In this document: one piece after another, positions 54,269 through 64,000 of the stretch | Numbering within the stretch: position 1 is the stretch's first letter | Layout: the number at the start of each line of letters is the position of its first letter | Source of the DNA: Armigeres subalbatus | Lineage: Eukaryota; Arthropoda; Insecta; Diptera; Culicidae | Assembly: GCF_024139115.2 (NCBI RefSeq) | Contig: NC_085139.1 | Coordinates: 72,831,203-72,895,202, forward strand | DNA length: 64,000 nucleotides | Direction: 5' to 3' | Position numbers and translations under genes: made by a program | Notes under the pieces: generated by a model | Seen by the model: the letters and a program-made list of their open reading frames with translations, nothing else | Told to the model about the DNA's origin: nothing | Databases searched by the model: none

Positions 54269-56824
54269 CATTGTAGGACTTCAATACAATGGTTGTACTA
54301 AAATATTACAGTTTCTGTAAGGTTCTTAAGCAGAACTGTAATAAAATCTGCTATCCGCTGGTTGGGTGTACTTTTAAATTACTCCAGTGTGCATTTGGTT
54401 TTACTACTGAATATTTGTGAACTAAAATAAATTAAATTATGAATTTCCATCATTAGGTTAATAACCAGCTGTCAAGTGATAACCTCGATTGGAATAAAAT
54501 TTCCCCCAAGACCACAAACCTGACCAGAAAAGTTCTCCAGGAAGTCAATTCCCTCGGCTTCAACACATTTCGAAGCCGACAACATTACAAGACCATTAGC
54601 ATTTCAAAGTGGATGCCTACTTCGGATTCCGCTTCCTAATCCGCAACAAGAAGCATACCAAAATATATATACAAATGGACCGACCAACATCGTTTTAATC
54701 TTGGTCGAAAACTCGGTCGGTGGGGAAGGGCGAGGAAACCGAAAGAAATTCGCAAGCCACAAAAAAGATTCAAATTTTTGTTGTTATTGTGGCGTCGCGT
54801 GTCCATAAACAGCAATAATCCATTTATAAATCCTGTGGGATTTGCTACTTCGGAAAGTGTGCCCAACAATGGAAAGACGGATGGGTCTGCTGCTACTGGT
54901 GTGGAAATGTCCTCATCAGTCTCTTGTGTGACCACATCGGGCGAATTTTGGTTCCCCCCAAAAAGGTTCGACTCTGTTGTCAACGATAAGACTTCCGTTG
55001 TAACAAAGGAGTGATCTCAAAGGATTACATGCTTTTGTTGGACCGAAGATTGATGTAATTATTCGGTCGGAATTCAAACTTTGGTGCCATCGATTTTCTG
55101 GTAAACAAAACAAAAACACTAATGACAAACAACCAAAATTAGTCGATAACTACTTAACAAGTATCAATTGTTGTTTCGTTTCCATTTCCTGCTTCATCGA
55201 CAGCTGTGCTCATGCTAAAGTGACAATTTTCCAGCACAACTAACATTAGCTGCGATTGAATTGGTTCGACGAACACACAGACAAGAAATCTGTGGCTCCG
55301 CCGCAATGAAGTGTCACCGACCACGCGCCGTCGTTTTTGTCACTGTTTTCCAGCCACTTCTGTTGCTTTGCTGCTCCACTGCCCATCATTGGGAAAACAT
55401 CTTTGGATTTCGCCTTTTTTTTTGCTATAAGCGTATTCTTCCACCAGTCTTGTTCTCGCCTTTTTGTTTGTATGGGGCCAAAATCATGAACAAGGAAAAC
55501 TTTTGACTTTCCTCGGATTCGGTTTTTTATTTCCATCGGACGCTCTCTTATTTTCGGTTGTAATTGATGAATCAGAGAGCGTTCGTGTCGGATATTTGGA
55601 AACGCTTGATTCCCACTGCGGATTTGGGGGTTGAATAGTGGAAGGAATTCGACGAGAGGAGGGTTAAAATTTGTTGGACTTTTTTGGTCGATCGTTTCCG
55701 AATGCTTCATGGTTCATGATAATTTGACGTTATTCGACTGGCAAAACAGCGATAGTTGATTGATTCTATTCCATCCATCACTTTCATATTATTCAGGGAA
55801 TAATGATATGCCTCCAGAAAAGCATAGCATTCAATGGTGTAATTGATTTTTTTCTGGAGTATTTGCATTGATGAGTTTAATCACAATGTTCGTTAGCGTT
55901 TGTATTTCAGAACGATTTTTTGTGGATGCTTCTGGGTGTTAATCTTTTGGAAACATTGTAGAATGACTCTGATAGATTCTTTGAAACTCATTTCAGTTGC
56001 TCCATCAGAATGCTACAATGGTTGACTTCATTGATTCCAAATTGGTATTCTATTGCTTTTGTCGGGAAAAAAGTTTAATGAAGAACAAACAAATTTTTCA
56101 AAAGCATCTATTTTCCAGTTAGAGTTCAAGTTTCCTGTGCCAATCTTGTTGCACAACTTGTAATATCTCCTTCAAAGCGATTATTGACTCTCCTCTGTCC
56201 CCGTCAATCCCACAGTGGCAAAAAGTTTCTGACGGATTCAAACGGTGTTACGCCACGTTTCGATTTTTTGCCCTCCTCATTGCCCATCGTAAATTACTTC
56301 AAACGATGACAAACGACGGAGGCCTCTCTCGTGTGCAGCACCAAGGGGACTCATCTTTCATTGCTTTTTCCCGATGCTCGATGGCCTTGCGTTTGGCTTC
56401 CAGTCCAGCGCGGAGGCCAGCCGGATGGCCGCTGGTGCACGAGAAAAACTTTATTGTCCCTCGTCATGGCGTTCCACTTTTCACAGGGGCACAACTTTTG
56501 ATTTCTTTGGCTGAAGGAACCTTGAAGTCGTTTCACGGTTAACTGTTGATAAATTGTGGAAAATATTTCATTACCCGTGTGCCGCAGTGCTCAACTTTCC
56601 GATGGAGCAAGTTTTGTTAATTTGGTCCTGATGGGTTGCTGTGCGACTTATGTGCCCCATTAAAAGAGGGTGCAGTCTGGCTCGAATTAGCTAACTTTCC
56701 ACCATCTGTAGTGAGAAACTTGATTGACATTTGTCAAACTTTCAAAAAGTCTTTTTCTCTATTTTGTGAAGCTTTTATGATGATTAAATGGTTATATACA
56801 TAAACAAATACTGTCTATAAGATG
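54269..56824. other. Unique interval, GC-richer at 55.2-56.6 kb, no gene seen
   Basis: Largely repeat-free. Frames of 80-150 codons occur on both strands (55246-55710 minus, 55261-55506 plus, 56306-56542 plus). An internal Met at 55306 would begin a hydrophobic signal-like stretch (MKCHRPRAVVFVTVFQPLLL), but the remainder has no family resemblance and the minus strand is equally open. I do not call a gene. Confidence 0.35.
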
Positions 56825-56945
56825 AGTTTAGTACTTTCCATTTAATTCCACCACGTTTTGTTATCTTTACAGATACGTATTTCGACCTCAACTGTGAGGC
56901 CGTCTTTAGTGTCTCGTACTTGACTCGACTTGCTCGAAGTAGCAC
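56825..56945. mobile_element. Palindromic MITE, TACGTATTTCGACC type (copy 3, half)
   Basis: CCATTTAATTCCACCACGTT, ACAGATACGTATTTCGACCT and AGTGTCTCGTACTTGACTCG match the left half of the family. The right half is missing after ACTTGCTCGA. Confidence 0.8.
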
Positions 56946-57509
56946 TAGTGGCAAGAATTTCTATTTCTCATCGAGCTGCGGCAAAAAGGAATGTTTCTTG
57001 AAAAATTCTTGCAGATGACGACACGTGATTTTAACAGCGATTGAAGAGCAGTACGAGATGAATTGCCATTTAAAACTCAACAGCTCAACCTTTAATTTTC
57101 ATAGAGCTGATTGGAATGCATGTAAAACGTTCATCAATAACAAGGGACTCATGAATGTGTTCACAATGTGTGGTCCCGGTTCGTAACCATGATTTTTTTT
57201 TCATTTTTCCTCATTTTCCCAAGTTTCGTTCCTCGTGATCAAAAAAAAAAAAAAACTTTCGCCAGATATAAAAAACTGCACAGCACCGAAAAGACTTTAT
57301 TCAACTTCTAAATAATGGTTCAGAATGATGTGTAAAGACCCCCTGAATACCTCTGAATTGTGTTTCTTGGATGGATTTGAATTGAGATTATTGCATTTGT
57401 TGATCTATGTCGAGAAATTTCAAGAATTTTGATGCGCAGGGACTTTGATGCAACTTCCGGTGTTGAGAATAACTGGTTTTGAAAATAAAAGGGAAGGCCT
57501 GCTCGGTCG
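56946..57509. other. Intergenic, no gene seen
   Basis: AT-rich, with a run of about 15 A at 57240-57254. No gene or repeat family recognised. Confidence 0.4.
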
Positions 57510-57615
57510 AAAGTAATTTGACCTTCGGGTCAAAGTTTATTTGACCGAATATTCCATTTGGTCGAACACAGTATTGGATCGAAATCCATCTGGCTGAAAG
57601 TCATTTGGCCACAGT
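57510..57615. repeat. Short GGTCGAAAG/TTTGACC array
   Basis: TCGGTCGAAAGTAATTTGAC, GGGTCAAAGTTTATTTGACC, ATTCCATTTGGTCGAACACA, and GGCTGAAAGTCATTTGGCCA are about six units of the ~17-bp array class also seen at 31.4 and 52.9 kb. Confidence 0.7.
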
Positions 57616-57726
57616 AGACATAAAACTTGAAAGCAGAAAATAGTAATTTGCTATTTGAAACATACGGTCGAAAAAGTTGTTAGACTAGCAACAAATATGC
57701 ATAGATCCCACTTCGAGTCATCAAGA

Positions 57727-58095
57727 GAAAAATGTTGCGTACTATCTATGGCGGGGTGCAGATGGAAGACGGTATATGGAGTAGGCAAATGAACCACGAG
57801 TTTTAACAGTTGTTGGGAGAACCATCGATCGTTCATTTCGCGAAAATCGTAAGACTGCGGTGGGCTGGGCACATATCCAGAATGTTGGATAATAACTCGG
57901 TGATAATGGTTCTCGACAACGATCAAATGGGCAAAAAAGTCAAGGTGCACAGCGAGCTCGGTGGGTCAATCAGGTGGAATACGATTTGCGGACCCTCCGC
58001 AGATTACGTGTCTGACGACGATGAATCGAATGGAGAAGACTTTTTTTCACTGTACGGGTCACTCCGGTCTTAGCCTGAAAAATCAAATAAATAAA
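57727..58095 (+). pseudogene. RTE (JAM1-like) reverse transcriptase C-terminus, copy C
   Basis: Reads KMLRTIYGGVQMEDGIWSRQ, MNHEF, a stop, QLLGEPSIVHFAKIVRLRWA, GHISRMLDNNSVIMVLDNDQ and M, then degenerates (VHSELGGSIRW). It is closely related to copy A at 26.2-26.8 kb and ends in an AAATAAATAAATAC tail near 58095. Severely 5'-truncated. Confidence 0.87.
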
Positions 58096-58235
58096 TACAC
58101 GATGACTGCCAAATCATCACAGTCATTTTAGGATTAGGAGAGAAATGTTATTTCGACACTCATTGGCACAAGACACCACCGGAGAATCCTTTGAATCTCC
58201 GAGAACATCACGGGAAATTCATGGGAAGTCCCTGT

Positions 58236-58857
58236 CCAGCCAACACAAAGTCGCATATAATAGCGAATAAGTATACAAGGTGGAGGCGATATAGGCGCAT
58301 GCCTATGCATTTTTTTTTTCTTCCTAAACAATGGAGAGGGAATCTGCTCAACAGACATCCTGGGTTGACCAGGAAGTGCTGGGTTAGGGGCCACCTCCAA
58401 TGAGGGAGGCAGGACTGCATCCCCGACCAGCTAAACCGTTTCCATTGCCGCCAAGCCCATCGTCCCTTCGGTACAACCAGAAAGTAATGCTTCAAAGGGG
58501 GGCCAGTGCATAACGCACCCTCGAGGTTAGCTGCGTCCCGAGCAGCACAAGTCAGATAAAATTGGTTACAGCAACTTGATTGTGACTAAATTTGGTCACA
58601 TATGAGTTGCAGTGACCTATGTAGAACATGTGTGCTGCTAGGGGTGTCCTTGCAGCATCGAACATCGTGACTCGCTTTTTTAGAAGAACACCATGGTATC
58701 GTGCCAGCGCATTGCCGGCTTTCCAGGTGGCCTTATTACGCCCTATGTCCTCGGAAGGTGGGCAGGGTCGCTATGCATGACTGCATACAAAGTGTACGTA
58801 TATGGCCTCCACTTTGTGCACTTATTTGCTATGATATACGATCTTGTGTTTCCTGGT
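58236..58857. mobile_element. ~620-bp TIR element with an inner hairpin MITE
   Basis: CCAGCCAACACAAAGTCGCA, TATAATAGCGAATAAGTATA and CAAGGTGGAGGCGATATAG (58236-58294) are mirrored by TATGGCCTCCACTTTGTGCA, CTTATTTGCTATGATATACG and ATCTTGTGTTTCCTGG (to 58856), about 80% identical over 60 bp. The interior contains GC-richer sequence without a transposase and a nested hairpin at 58537-58642. Confidence 0.72.
58537..58642. mobile_element. ~105-bp AGCAGCACA hairpin MITE
   Basis: AGCAGCACAAGTCAGATAAA and TTACAGCAACTTGATTGTGA on the left, and GGTCACATATGAGTTGCAGT, ACATGTGTGCTGCT on the right, form an imperfect hairpin. It lies inside the larger TIR element, so it inserted later. Confidence 0.7.
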
Positions 58858-59019
58858 ATTTATTGTATACGAAGTTATTTTAAAATCAGAAGACGAGAAC
58901 CGTGTTTCAAATCAACCCAACGCGAAATCAATTCGCTTCGTTTGATAAACTATAACACGTAATCTCTACAATGCTGGCCCAGTGGCTTTTGCATTTAATG
59001 AATTGGATTGCACTTTGAC

Positions 59020-59110
59020 TTTCGACCAAAAAGCACGATCCATCAATAAAGTCATTCTGCCGGAAAATCGTTTGGTCGAGAATGTCATTTAACCGAATGG
59101 ATCATGCGAA
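59020..59110. repeat. Short TTCGACCAAAAAG/GGTCGAGAATG array
   Basis: TTTCGACCAAAAAGCACGAT, GTCATTCTGCCGGAAAATCG and TTTGGTCGAGAATGTCATTT are a few diverged units of the GGCCGAAA class, just upstream of the TTTGGCAT element. Confidence 0.6.
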
Positions 59111-59146
59111 GTGAAATGGCGTATCAACGAACAGGTAATAGGGGAG

Positions 59147-59850
59147 TGGGTCTTTTGGCATGAAGTCATTTGGCATAACGTCATTTGGTTAAGAATTAAA
59201 TTATTTTAAGCTTTTTTCAGTGGAATGTCTTTACTTGTCATAAGACAAGTTTGTACCTTCACATTTAATTCCACCACTTGATTGTACCTTGGCATATACT
59301 TATTTTGACCTCAACAATAAAGTCGTCTTCAGTGTCCCGTACTTGACTCGACTTGAGTCGAAATACGTATCTGTCAAACTCGTACAATCAAGTGGTGGAA
59401 TTAAATGGAAAGGTACAAACTCGTCTTATGACAAATTTGTTGTTATTTGACTAAGTGGTACTGAATAAAGCAGTCGTAAAAATTAAGCGTTTCTTCGGAT
59501 TATGGTGAATATACTCCCTTCTTCATAAGTAGGCGTTTGCCGGGACTAAGGAAATGGTGGATGGAATTCTTTCTTATAAAAAGGGCATTTGCCCGGCTTA
59601 AGGTAATGGTGGATGGGATTCCTTCTTTAAGAGTAGGCTCTCGCCCAGATTAAGACAATACTTGATGCATTTTCTTGGATTAAGGTATAGTGGATGCGAT
59701 CCCTTCTTTAAATGAGGAGTTTGTCCAGATTAAGGCAATGGTGGATGCGATCCCTTCTTTAATAGTAGACATTTTCCTGTATTAAGGCCTAGTGGATGCG
59801 ATTCCTTCTGTAAAATGAGGCGTTTTCCCAGATTAAGGCAATGGGGTATG
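59147..59850 (-). mobile_element. End of a TTTGGCAT/52-bp-satellite element (inverted partial copy)
   Basis: GGGGAGTGGGTCTTTTGGCA, TGAAGTCATTTGGCATAACG and TCATTTGG at 59147-59195 match the reversed right end of the 61.3-63.7 kb element. After an inserted MITE, about seven ~50-bp units follow (GGTGGATGGGATTCCTTCTT, GCCCAGATTAAGACAATAC), which are the reverse complement of the satellite in that element. So this is an opposite-strand partial copy, or the other arm of one larger structure. It stops near 59850, where a hAT-like end begins. Confidence 0.72.
59215..59440. mobile_element. Palindromic MITE, TACGTATTTCGACC type (copy 4)
   Basis: CAGTGGAATGTCTTTACTTG, TTAATTCCACCACTTGATTG, ACTTATTTTGACCTCAACAA, GTCGTCTTCAGTGTCCCGTA and, inverted, GTCGAAATACGTATCTGTCA, CAAGTGGTGGAATTAAATGG, ACTCGTCTTATGACAA. 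Nearly complete at the left end and shortened at the right; inserted between the TTTGGCAT units and the satellite. Confidence 0.85.
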
Positions 59851-60680
59851 CCAACGGTTCTCAACCTGGGGTACAAGTACCCCTGGGGTACCTTCGTTAT
59901 GGCGGATGTATAAAAAAATCCAATCAACTTTATAAATAATAAGTTTTGATAATTTTGAATTTTTTATTTCGAAACTTTGTCTTGCAGTTAATATGTATGG
60001 TGATCAGTAAATCAAAGCCTATTGAACCCTGTTCTCCAAAAACCAGCACAGTGTATGAAAGGCTGTGAAGTCTGTCAGGGCTGTCTAGTCTAGTCTACAC
60101 TTACACAGCCATCACTTGGAAGAATCCTGGAAAGTGATAGATTCGACTACATCTATCACTTTTCTTGTCAATATTTATGCTTGAAGCACATTAGAAATGT
60201 AACTCAAACATAAAAGCGGCCAGGCCTACTGTGCAGCGTTGTTAATTTTTAGTGAAAATCAGTACTTAACTTGATTTCACATTTAAGTCATAGAACGGGG
60301 ACATCTCGTACCAACCGCTCCGTTTATAGTATTAGGTTATGTTTGACGATTCGTTGAGAGTGACTTAGCTAAGAGGATTAATGTACACTCCATACGTCCT
60401 CCACATCCTGGCATAGGCACAGTTTTTAGTCTAGGGCCCTGGCATATGGATGGCTTAAGCGTCATTACTCGCCTTCTGGAACTAGAAAAAAGAAGCATAC
60501 CAACAAAGATGCTACAATAGCCATAAGAACATATATTAAATTGAATATATAATGTCTGCATCTCACTAATATCAGTTGGTAAATAGTGAGTTAAGTATAC
60601 ATGAATGAAATAAACTGGAAAGAGCTCACCGAAGTCCCGTTAGATTCATCGCTGGATGGCTTCCGTTTATCGACTGGTCA
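59851..60680. other. Segment between inverted satellites; hAT-like end at the left
   Basis: ACGGTTCTCAACCTGGGGTA and CAAGTACCCC at about 59854 have the form of a hAT terminus (GGTTCTCAACCTGGGGTAC with internal GTACCCC), but I cannot find the opposite terminus. A GTCTAGTCTAGTCTACAC run at 60085 recurs at 5548. No gene is recognised before the OBP-like relic. Confidence 0.45.
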
Positions 60681-61041
60681 TCAATCAGCTTCGGATGTTT
60701 GTTGAGCATTGTAGATGTACCGCTTGGTGGTGCAATTTATACGCCATCCTTTTCTTCTGAGCAGCGTCGGTCAAGCATTTCACCAATTCCTCGCTGACCA
60801 GAAAGCTTTACAGCGATGTGATGATATCACCCAAGTTGATTTCGCTTTCCTCGTCCAACACTTCGAACATCTTGCCGCCGCACTCCAGCAAACAGTGGGT
60901 AGTCTTTTCACCCGGGGAGAACTTCAGATACAGCTTCAGCTCTTCATTCATAGGAACGGAAGATCCTTCATCGAATGCGGGGTAACAACAACCATCAGAG
61001 TCAGCAACACAATGATGCCCAAACATCAAGCGAGCAACCAT
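60681..61041 (-). pseudogene. Odorant-binding-protein-like relic
   Basis: From the ATG at 61041 the minus strand reads PMNEELKLYLKFSPGEKTTH, CLLECGGKMFEVLDEESEIN and LGDIITSL, a stop, then SFLVSEELVKCLTDAAQKK. In the next frame it reads GWRINCTTKRYIYN. The pattern CX3C, a Cys about 34 residues on, another ~13 later and a last one about 8 further (TGC in a third frame at ~60706) fits C2-C6 of insect OBPs. In a shifted frame the 5' part reads GIIVLLTLMVVVTPHSMKDL, a good signal peptide. C1 is not visible in that frame. One stop and about three frameshifts make it a pseudogene. OBPs carry hydrophobic ligands in sensillar lymph. Confidence 0.42.
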
Positions 61042-61328
61042 TAAGTAGCAATTTGAAGTTTATTATCCGATTTAAGTACTGAATTTGAATAAAAACTTCC
61101 TTCCTTTCATTTTGTAGTATACTGCCATTTTATCAACAAAACTAAAATTTGACGGAGCGATAAATTTTCATGTCCGTCTTGTAACAGAGCAAACTGCGAT
61201 CCTCCTGTGAAGTTTGACAGGACTGTGTGACAAAAGATCAAAAGGTCCAAACATTGAATGAACACATTTTATAAATCTTCAGTGCAATCTATCTATTCGA
61301 AACAAAACATTGAATAACATATTAAGAA
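61042..61328. other. Upstream flank of the OBP-like relic
   Basis: AT-rich sequence with no promoter motif I can defend. It ends at TTAAGAA (61322-61328), which recurs after the far end of the next element. Confidence 0.4.
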
Positions 61329-63689
61329 GGGTCTGGGTCATTTGGCATAAAGTCATTTGGCATAACGCCATTTGGCATAAGGTCATTTGGCATAAAGGCC
61401 ATTTGGCATAATGGTCATTTGGCATAACGGACATTTGGCATAATTTTGAACTGCAAGAAAAGAGTGGGTCATTTGGCATAACGGACATTTAGCATAATTT
61501 CGAACTGTGAAAGCGAAAGGGATATTTCATGTAATGTTTAGCGTAGATAAAGTAGGTCGAGGCTGTTTTCTGATAAATTAAGATTGATGGTAGACATTTT
61601 CTAGAAGAACGAAATAACAAAACGGCAGAATTACTTCCGAGAGAGGGATCACATCCATCATTGACTTATTATTATTAGTAGGGATTACATCCACCATTGC
61701 TTCAATCCGGGCATGCGCCTTAAGACCGGATCAAATCCACCATTTCCTTAATGCGGGCAAGCGCCCAACTTTAAAAACTCAAGCAACACACTTGTCGTAG
61801 ACGAGTTACTAAAACCAAACCAAAGTTATTGCAACCAAATCAATCTGGATTGTGCTATTCGGAGATCACATCTATCATTGATTTATTCCCGACAAGCGCC
61901 TACTTATAAAAACGGAGTCACATCTACCATTGTTATAATCCGGGGAGGGTCTACTTTTAAAGAGATCACATCCACCGTTGCATTGCCACAATTCAGGCCA
62001 CACACCTACTTTTAAAGAAGAGATTACATCCACCATTGTTTCAATCCGGACAAGCGTCTACTTTTAAAGAACAAATCAAATCCTGTATTGCCATAATCTG
62101 TGCAAGCGCCTATTTTTAAAGAAGGGATCACATCCACCGTTGCCTCAATCCGGGCAAGCACCTTCTTTTAAAGTAGAAATCACATCCACCATTGTCATAA
62201 TCCGGGCAAGCGCCTACTTTTCAAGAAGAGATTACATCCACCATTGTTTCAATCCGGACAAGCGCCTACTTTTAAAGTAGAAATCACATCCACCATTGTC
62301 ATAATCCATGCTAGTGTCTATTTTTAAAGAAGGGATCACATCCACCATTGCCTCAATCCGAACAACCACCTTCTTTTAAAGTAGAAATCACATCCACCAT
62401 TGTCATAATCCGTGCTAGTGTCTATTTTTAAAGAAGGGATCACATCCACCATTGCCTCAATCCGGGCAAGCACCTTCTTTAAAAGTAGAAATCACATCCA
62501 CCATTGTCATAATCCGGACAAACGCTTACTTTTAAAGTAGAAATCACATCCACCATTTCCATAATCCGTGCAAGCGCCTGATTTTAAAGATAGGATCACA
62601 TCCACCATTGCCTTAATCCGGGCAAGCACCTTCTTTCAAAGTAGAAATCACATCCACCATTGTCATAATCCGGGTAAGCGACTACTTTTAAAGAAGGGAT
62701 CACATCCTCCATTGCCATAATCCATGCAAGCGCCTACTTTTAAAGAAGCGATCGCATCCACCATGGACTTAATCCGGGCAAGCGCCTTCTTTCAAAGAAG
62801 GGATCACTTCCACTATTGCCTCAATCCGGATCACATCCACCATTGCCTTAATCCGGGCAAGCACCTTCTTTCAAAGTAGAAATCACATCCACCATTGTCA
62901 TAATCCGGGTAAGCGCCTACTTTTAAAGAAGGGATCACATCCTCCATTGCCATAATCCATGCAAGCGCCTACTTTTAAAGAAGCGATCGCATCCACCATG
63001 GCCTTAATCCGTGCAAGCGCCTACTTTTAAAGAAGCGATCACATCCACCATTGCCTTAATCCGGGCAAGCGCCTTCTTTTAAAGAAGGAATCACATCCAC
63101 CATTACCATAATCCGGACAAGCGCCTACTTTTAAAGAAGGGATCGCATCCACCATGACCTTAATCCGGGCAAGCGTGACTACTTTTAAATAAGAGATCAT
63201 ATCCTCCATTGCCATAATCCGGGCAAGCACCTACTTTAAAGAAGGAATCACATCCACCATTATAATAATCCGGCAAGCACCTACTTTTAAAGAAGGGATC
63301 ACATCCTTCATTGCCATAATCCGGCCACAAGCCTACTTTTAAAGAGGGGATTACATCCACCACTGCTCTAATCCGGGCATGCACCTACTTTTGCATTGAA
63401 TTGCAAATGCATTTTTTCCACGAGAGGATAATGTCGACGGGTGTACTATTTCGGGGTGTTTCCCACACCACTTAGTCACCATTTAGCAAACCCAAAGAAA
63501 AATTATGCCAAATGTCCGTTATGCCAAATGACCCTCACTTTTAACGTTGATTACAATTATGCTAAATGTCCTTTATGCCAAATGACCGTTATGCTAAATG
63601 GTCTTTATGTCAAATGGCCTTTATGCCAAATGACCTTATGCCAAACGGCATTATGCCAAATAACTTTATGTCAAATGGCCCGCTCCCTG
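61329..63689. mobile_element. Foldback-like element with TTTGGCAT arms and satellite core
   Basis: The left arm (61329-61500) and the right arm (63505-63689, inverted) are each built of 15-16-bp CATTTGGCATAA units in the same order, including the shared gap before ...CATAACGGACATTTGGCATA. The heptamer TTAAGAA lies directly outside both ends (61322-61328, 63690-63696), a possible TSD. The 2361-bp element holds a ~52-bp satellite as its core and no transposase. Tandem units as inverted arms are a hallmark of foldback elements. Confidence 0.8.
61640..63400. repeat. ~52-bp satellite, CACATCCACCATTGCC type
   Basis: More than 30 units of the form CACATCCACCATTGCCTCAA, TCCGGGCAAGCACCTTCTTT, TAAAGTAGAAAT; counting one typical unit gives 52 bp. 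Unit variants (GTAGAAAT versus AAGGGAT ends) alternate, as if a two-unit higher-order repeat existed in 62150-62560. The minus-strand frames at 63039-63384 are translations of the repeat. The first units (61640-61990) are diverged and interrupted. Confidence 0.92.
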
Positions 63690-63724
63690 TTAAGAACATG
63701 CTTATGAACTAAAATCTAGAGTAT

Positions 63725-64000
63725 GGAGGTGTGAAAAGCCTCCATTTAAGAGGCATGGGTGTTTTTTTTTCGTTGCTTCGTAGCAAGAGAATAGTAGCAA
63801 AGCAGCTCGAAGCCTCATTTCAAGAGGCTCGTAAGCCTCATTTAAAAGGTTCAAAAGCCTCCTTTCAAGTGGTCCAGAAGCCTTCTTCAAGAGATTCGGA
63901 AGCTTTTTTTTAAGAGGCTCAGAAGCCCCCTTTTAAGTGGCTCGGAAGCTTATCTTCGATTGATTCGGAGGCCTCTTTTCTAGAGGCGCGGAAGCCTACT
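63725..64000. repeat. 23-bp array, AAGCCTCCTTTCAAGAGG type
   Basis: Units AAGCCTCATTTCAAGAGGCT plus CGT, AAGCCTCATTTAAAAGGTTC plus AAA, and AGCCTCCTTTCAAGTGGTCC plus AGA are 23 bp each, with occasional 22-bp units. About ten copies run to the window end and probably beyond. The AGAGGC/GCCTC content makes each unit partly self-complementary. Confidence 0.85.

Noticed and set aside
55261..55506. Signal-peptide-like frame starting at an internal Met (55306)
   Set aside because: Downstream part has no family resemblance and the opposite strand has a longer open frame; kept only as a remark.
60715..61044. 109-codon plus-strand frame
   Set aside because: It is antisense to the OBP-like relic, whose minus-strand translation has the cysteine pattern and signal-like segment.
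61279..61488. KWPLCQMT-type repeat protein (also 63441-63707 on the other strand)
   Set aside because: Translation of the CATTTGGCATAA tandem arms of a foldback-like element.
61640..63400. CRISPR-like regular repeat
   Set aside because: Units are contiguous satellite monomers without unique spacers, in eukaryotic DNA; the same holds for the 23-bp arrays.

Overview
The window reads as nuclear DNA of a culicine mosquito, most likely Aedes (A. aegypti or A. albopictus; I cannot separate them). The basis is established knowledge of mosquito repeats: a Feilai-type tRNA-derived SINE at 49.5 kb, RTE (JAM1-like) and jockey-like LINE remains, Tc1/mariner elements of the mosquito DD37E type, EcoRI-site-rich 23-bp arrays, CTTGAG-tailed SINEs and many AT-rich MITEs. 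I found no intact host gene, rRNA, functional tRNA or CRISPR array. Most long open frames are accidental or lie in repeats. The window looks intergenic, or like the interior of a very large intron.

Layout. 1-3.7 kb: 23-bp and 24-bp GAATTC-rich arrays. 4.36-5.29 kb: inactivated DD37E transposon. 5.3-11 kb: mostly unique, with a GC-richer island at 7.4-8.15 kb and a possible exon at 10.2 kb. 11.0-11.45 kb: hAT-like MITE with an 8-bp target-site duplication (TSD). 12.1-12.8 kb: foldback element. 13.1-17.1 kb: a ~150-bp satellite invaded by a hAT-like element (itself holding a SINE) and by a 1.7-kb element with a 10-bp repeat at its ends. 17.4-22.5 kb: MITEs, two SINEs and a 5'-truncated LINE with a clear TSD. 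23-25.3 kb: unique, purine-rich, resembling a long 5' leader. 26.2-31.3 kb: RTE, two 23-bp arrays, a jockey-like ORF1 unit split by another RTE, and a SINE.

31.8-35.5 kb: DD37E transposon split by a 2.35-kb insertion. 36.6-39.8 kb: internally deleted jockey-like LINE. 40-43.3 kb: unique and GC-richer. 43.8-44.3 kb: LINE tail. 47.1-48.4 kb: 24-bp array. 49-53.6 kb: Feilai, MITEs, a foldback pair and 17-bp arrays. 57.7-58.9 kb: RTE tail and a nested TIR element. 59.1-63.7 kb: an inverted arrangement of TTTGGCAT repeats and ~52-bp satellite flanking a segment that holds a broken odorant-binding-protein-like gene. 63.7-64 kb: another 23-bp array.

No pathway or operon can be reconstructed. What the window records is layered insertion: SINE in hAT in satellite, RTE in a jockey-like unit, an insertion in a DD37E transposase gene, and MITE in minisatellite. 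Host-derived candidates are weak: the OBP-like relic, a 62-codon secreted-peptide-like frame at 42.8 kb, a splice-bounded open frame at 10.2 kb and a 5'-UTR-like block at 24-25.2 kb.
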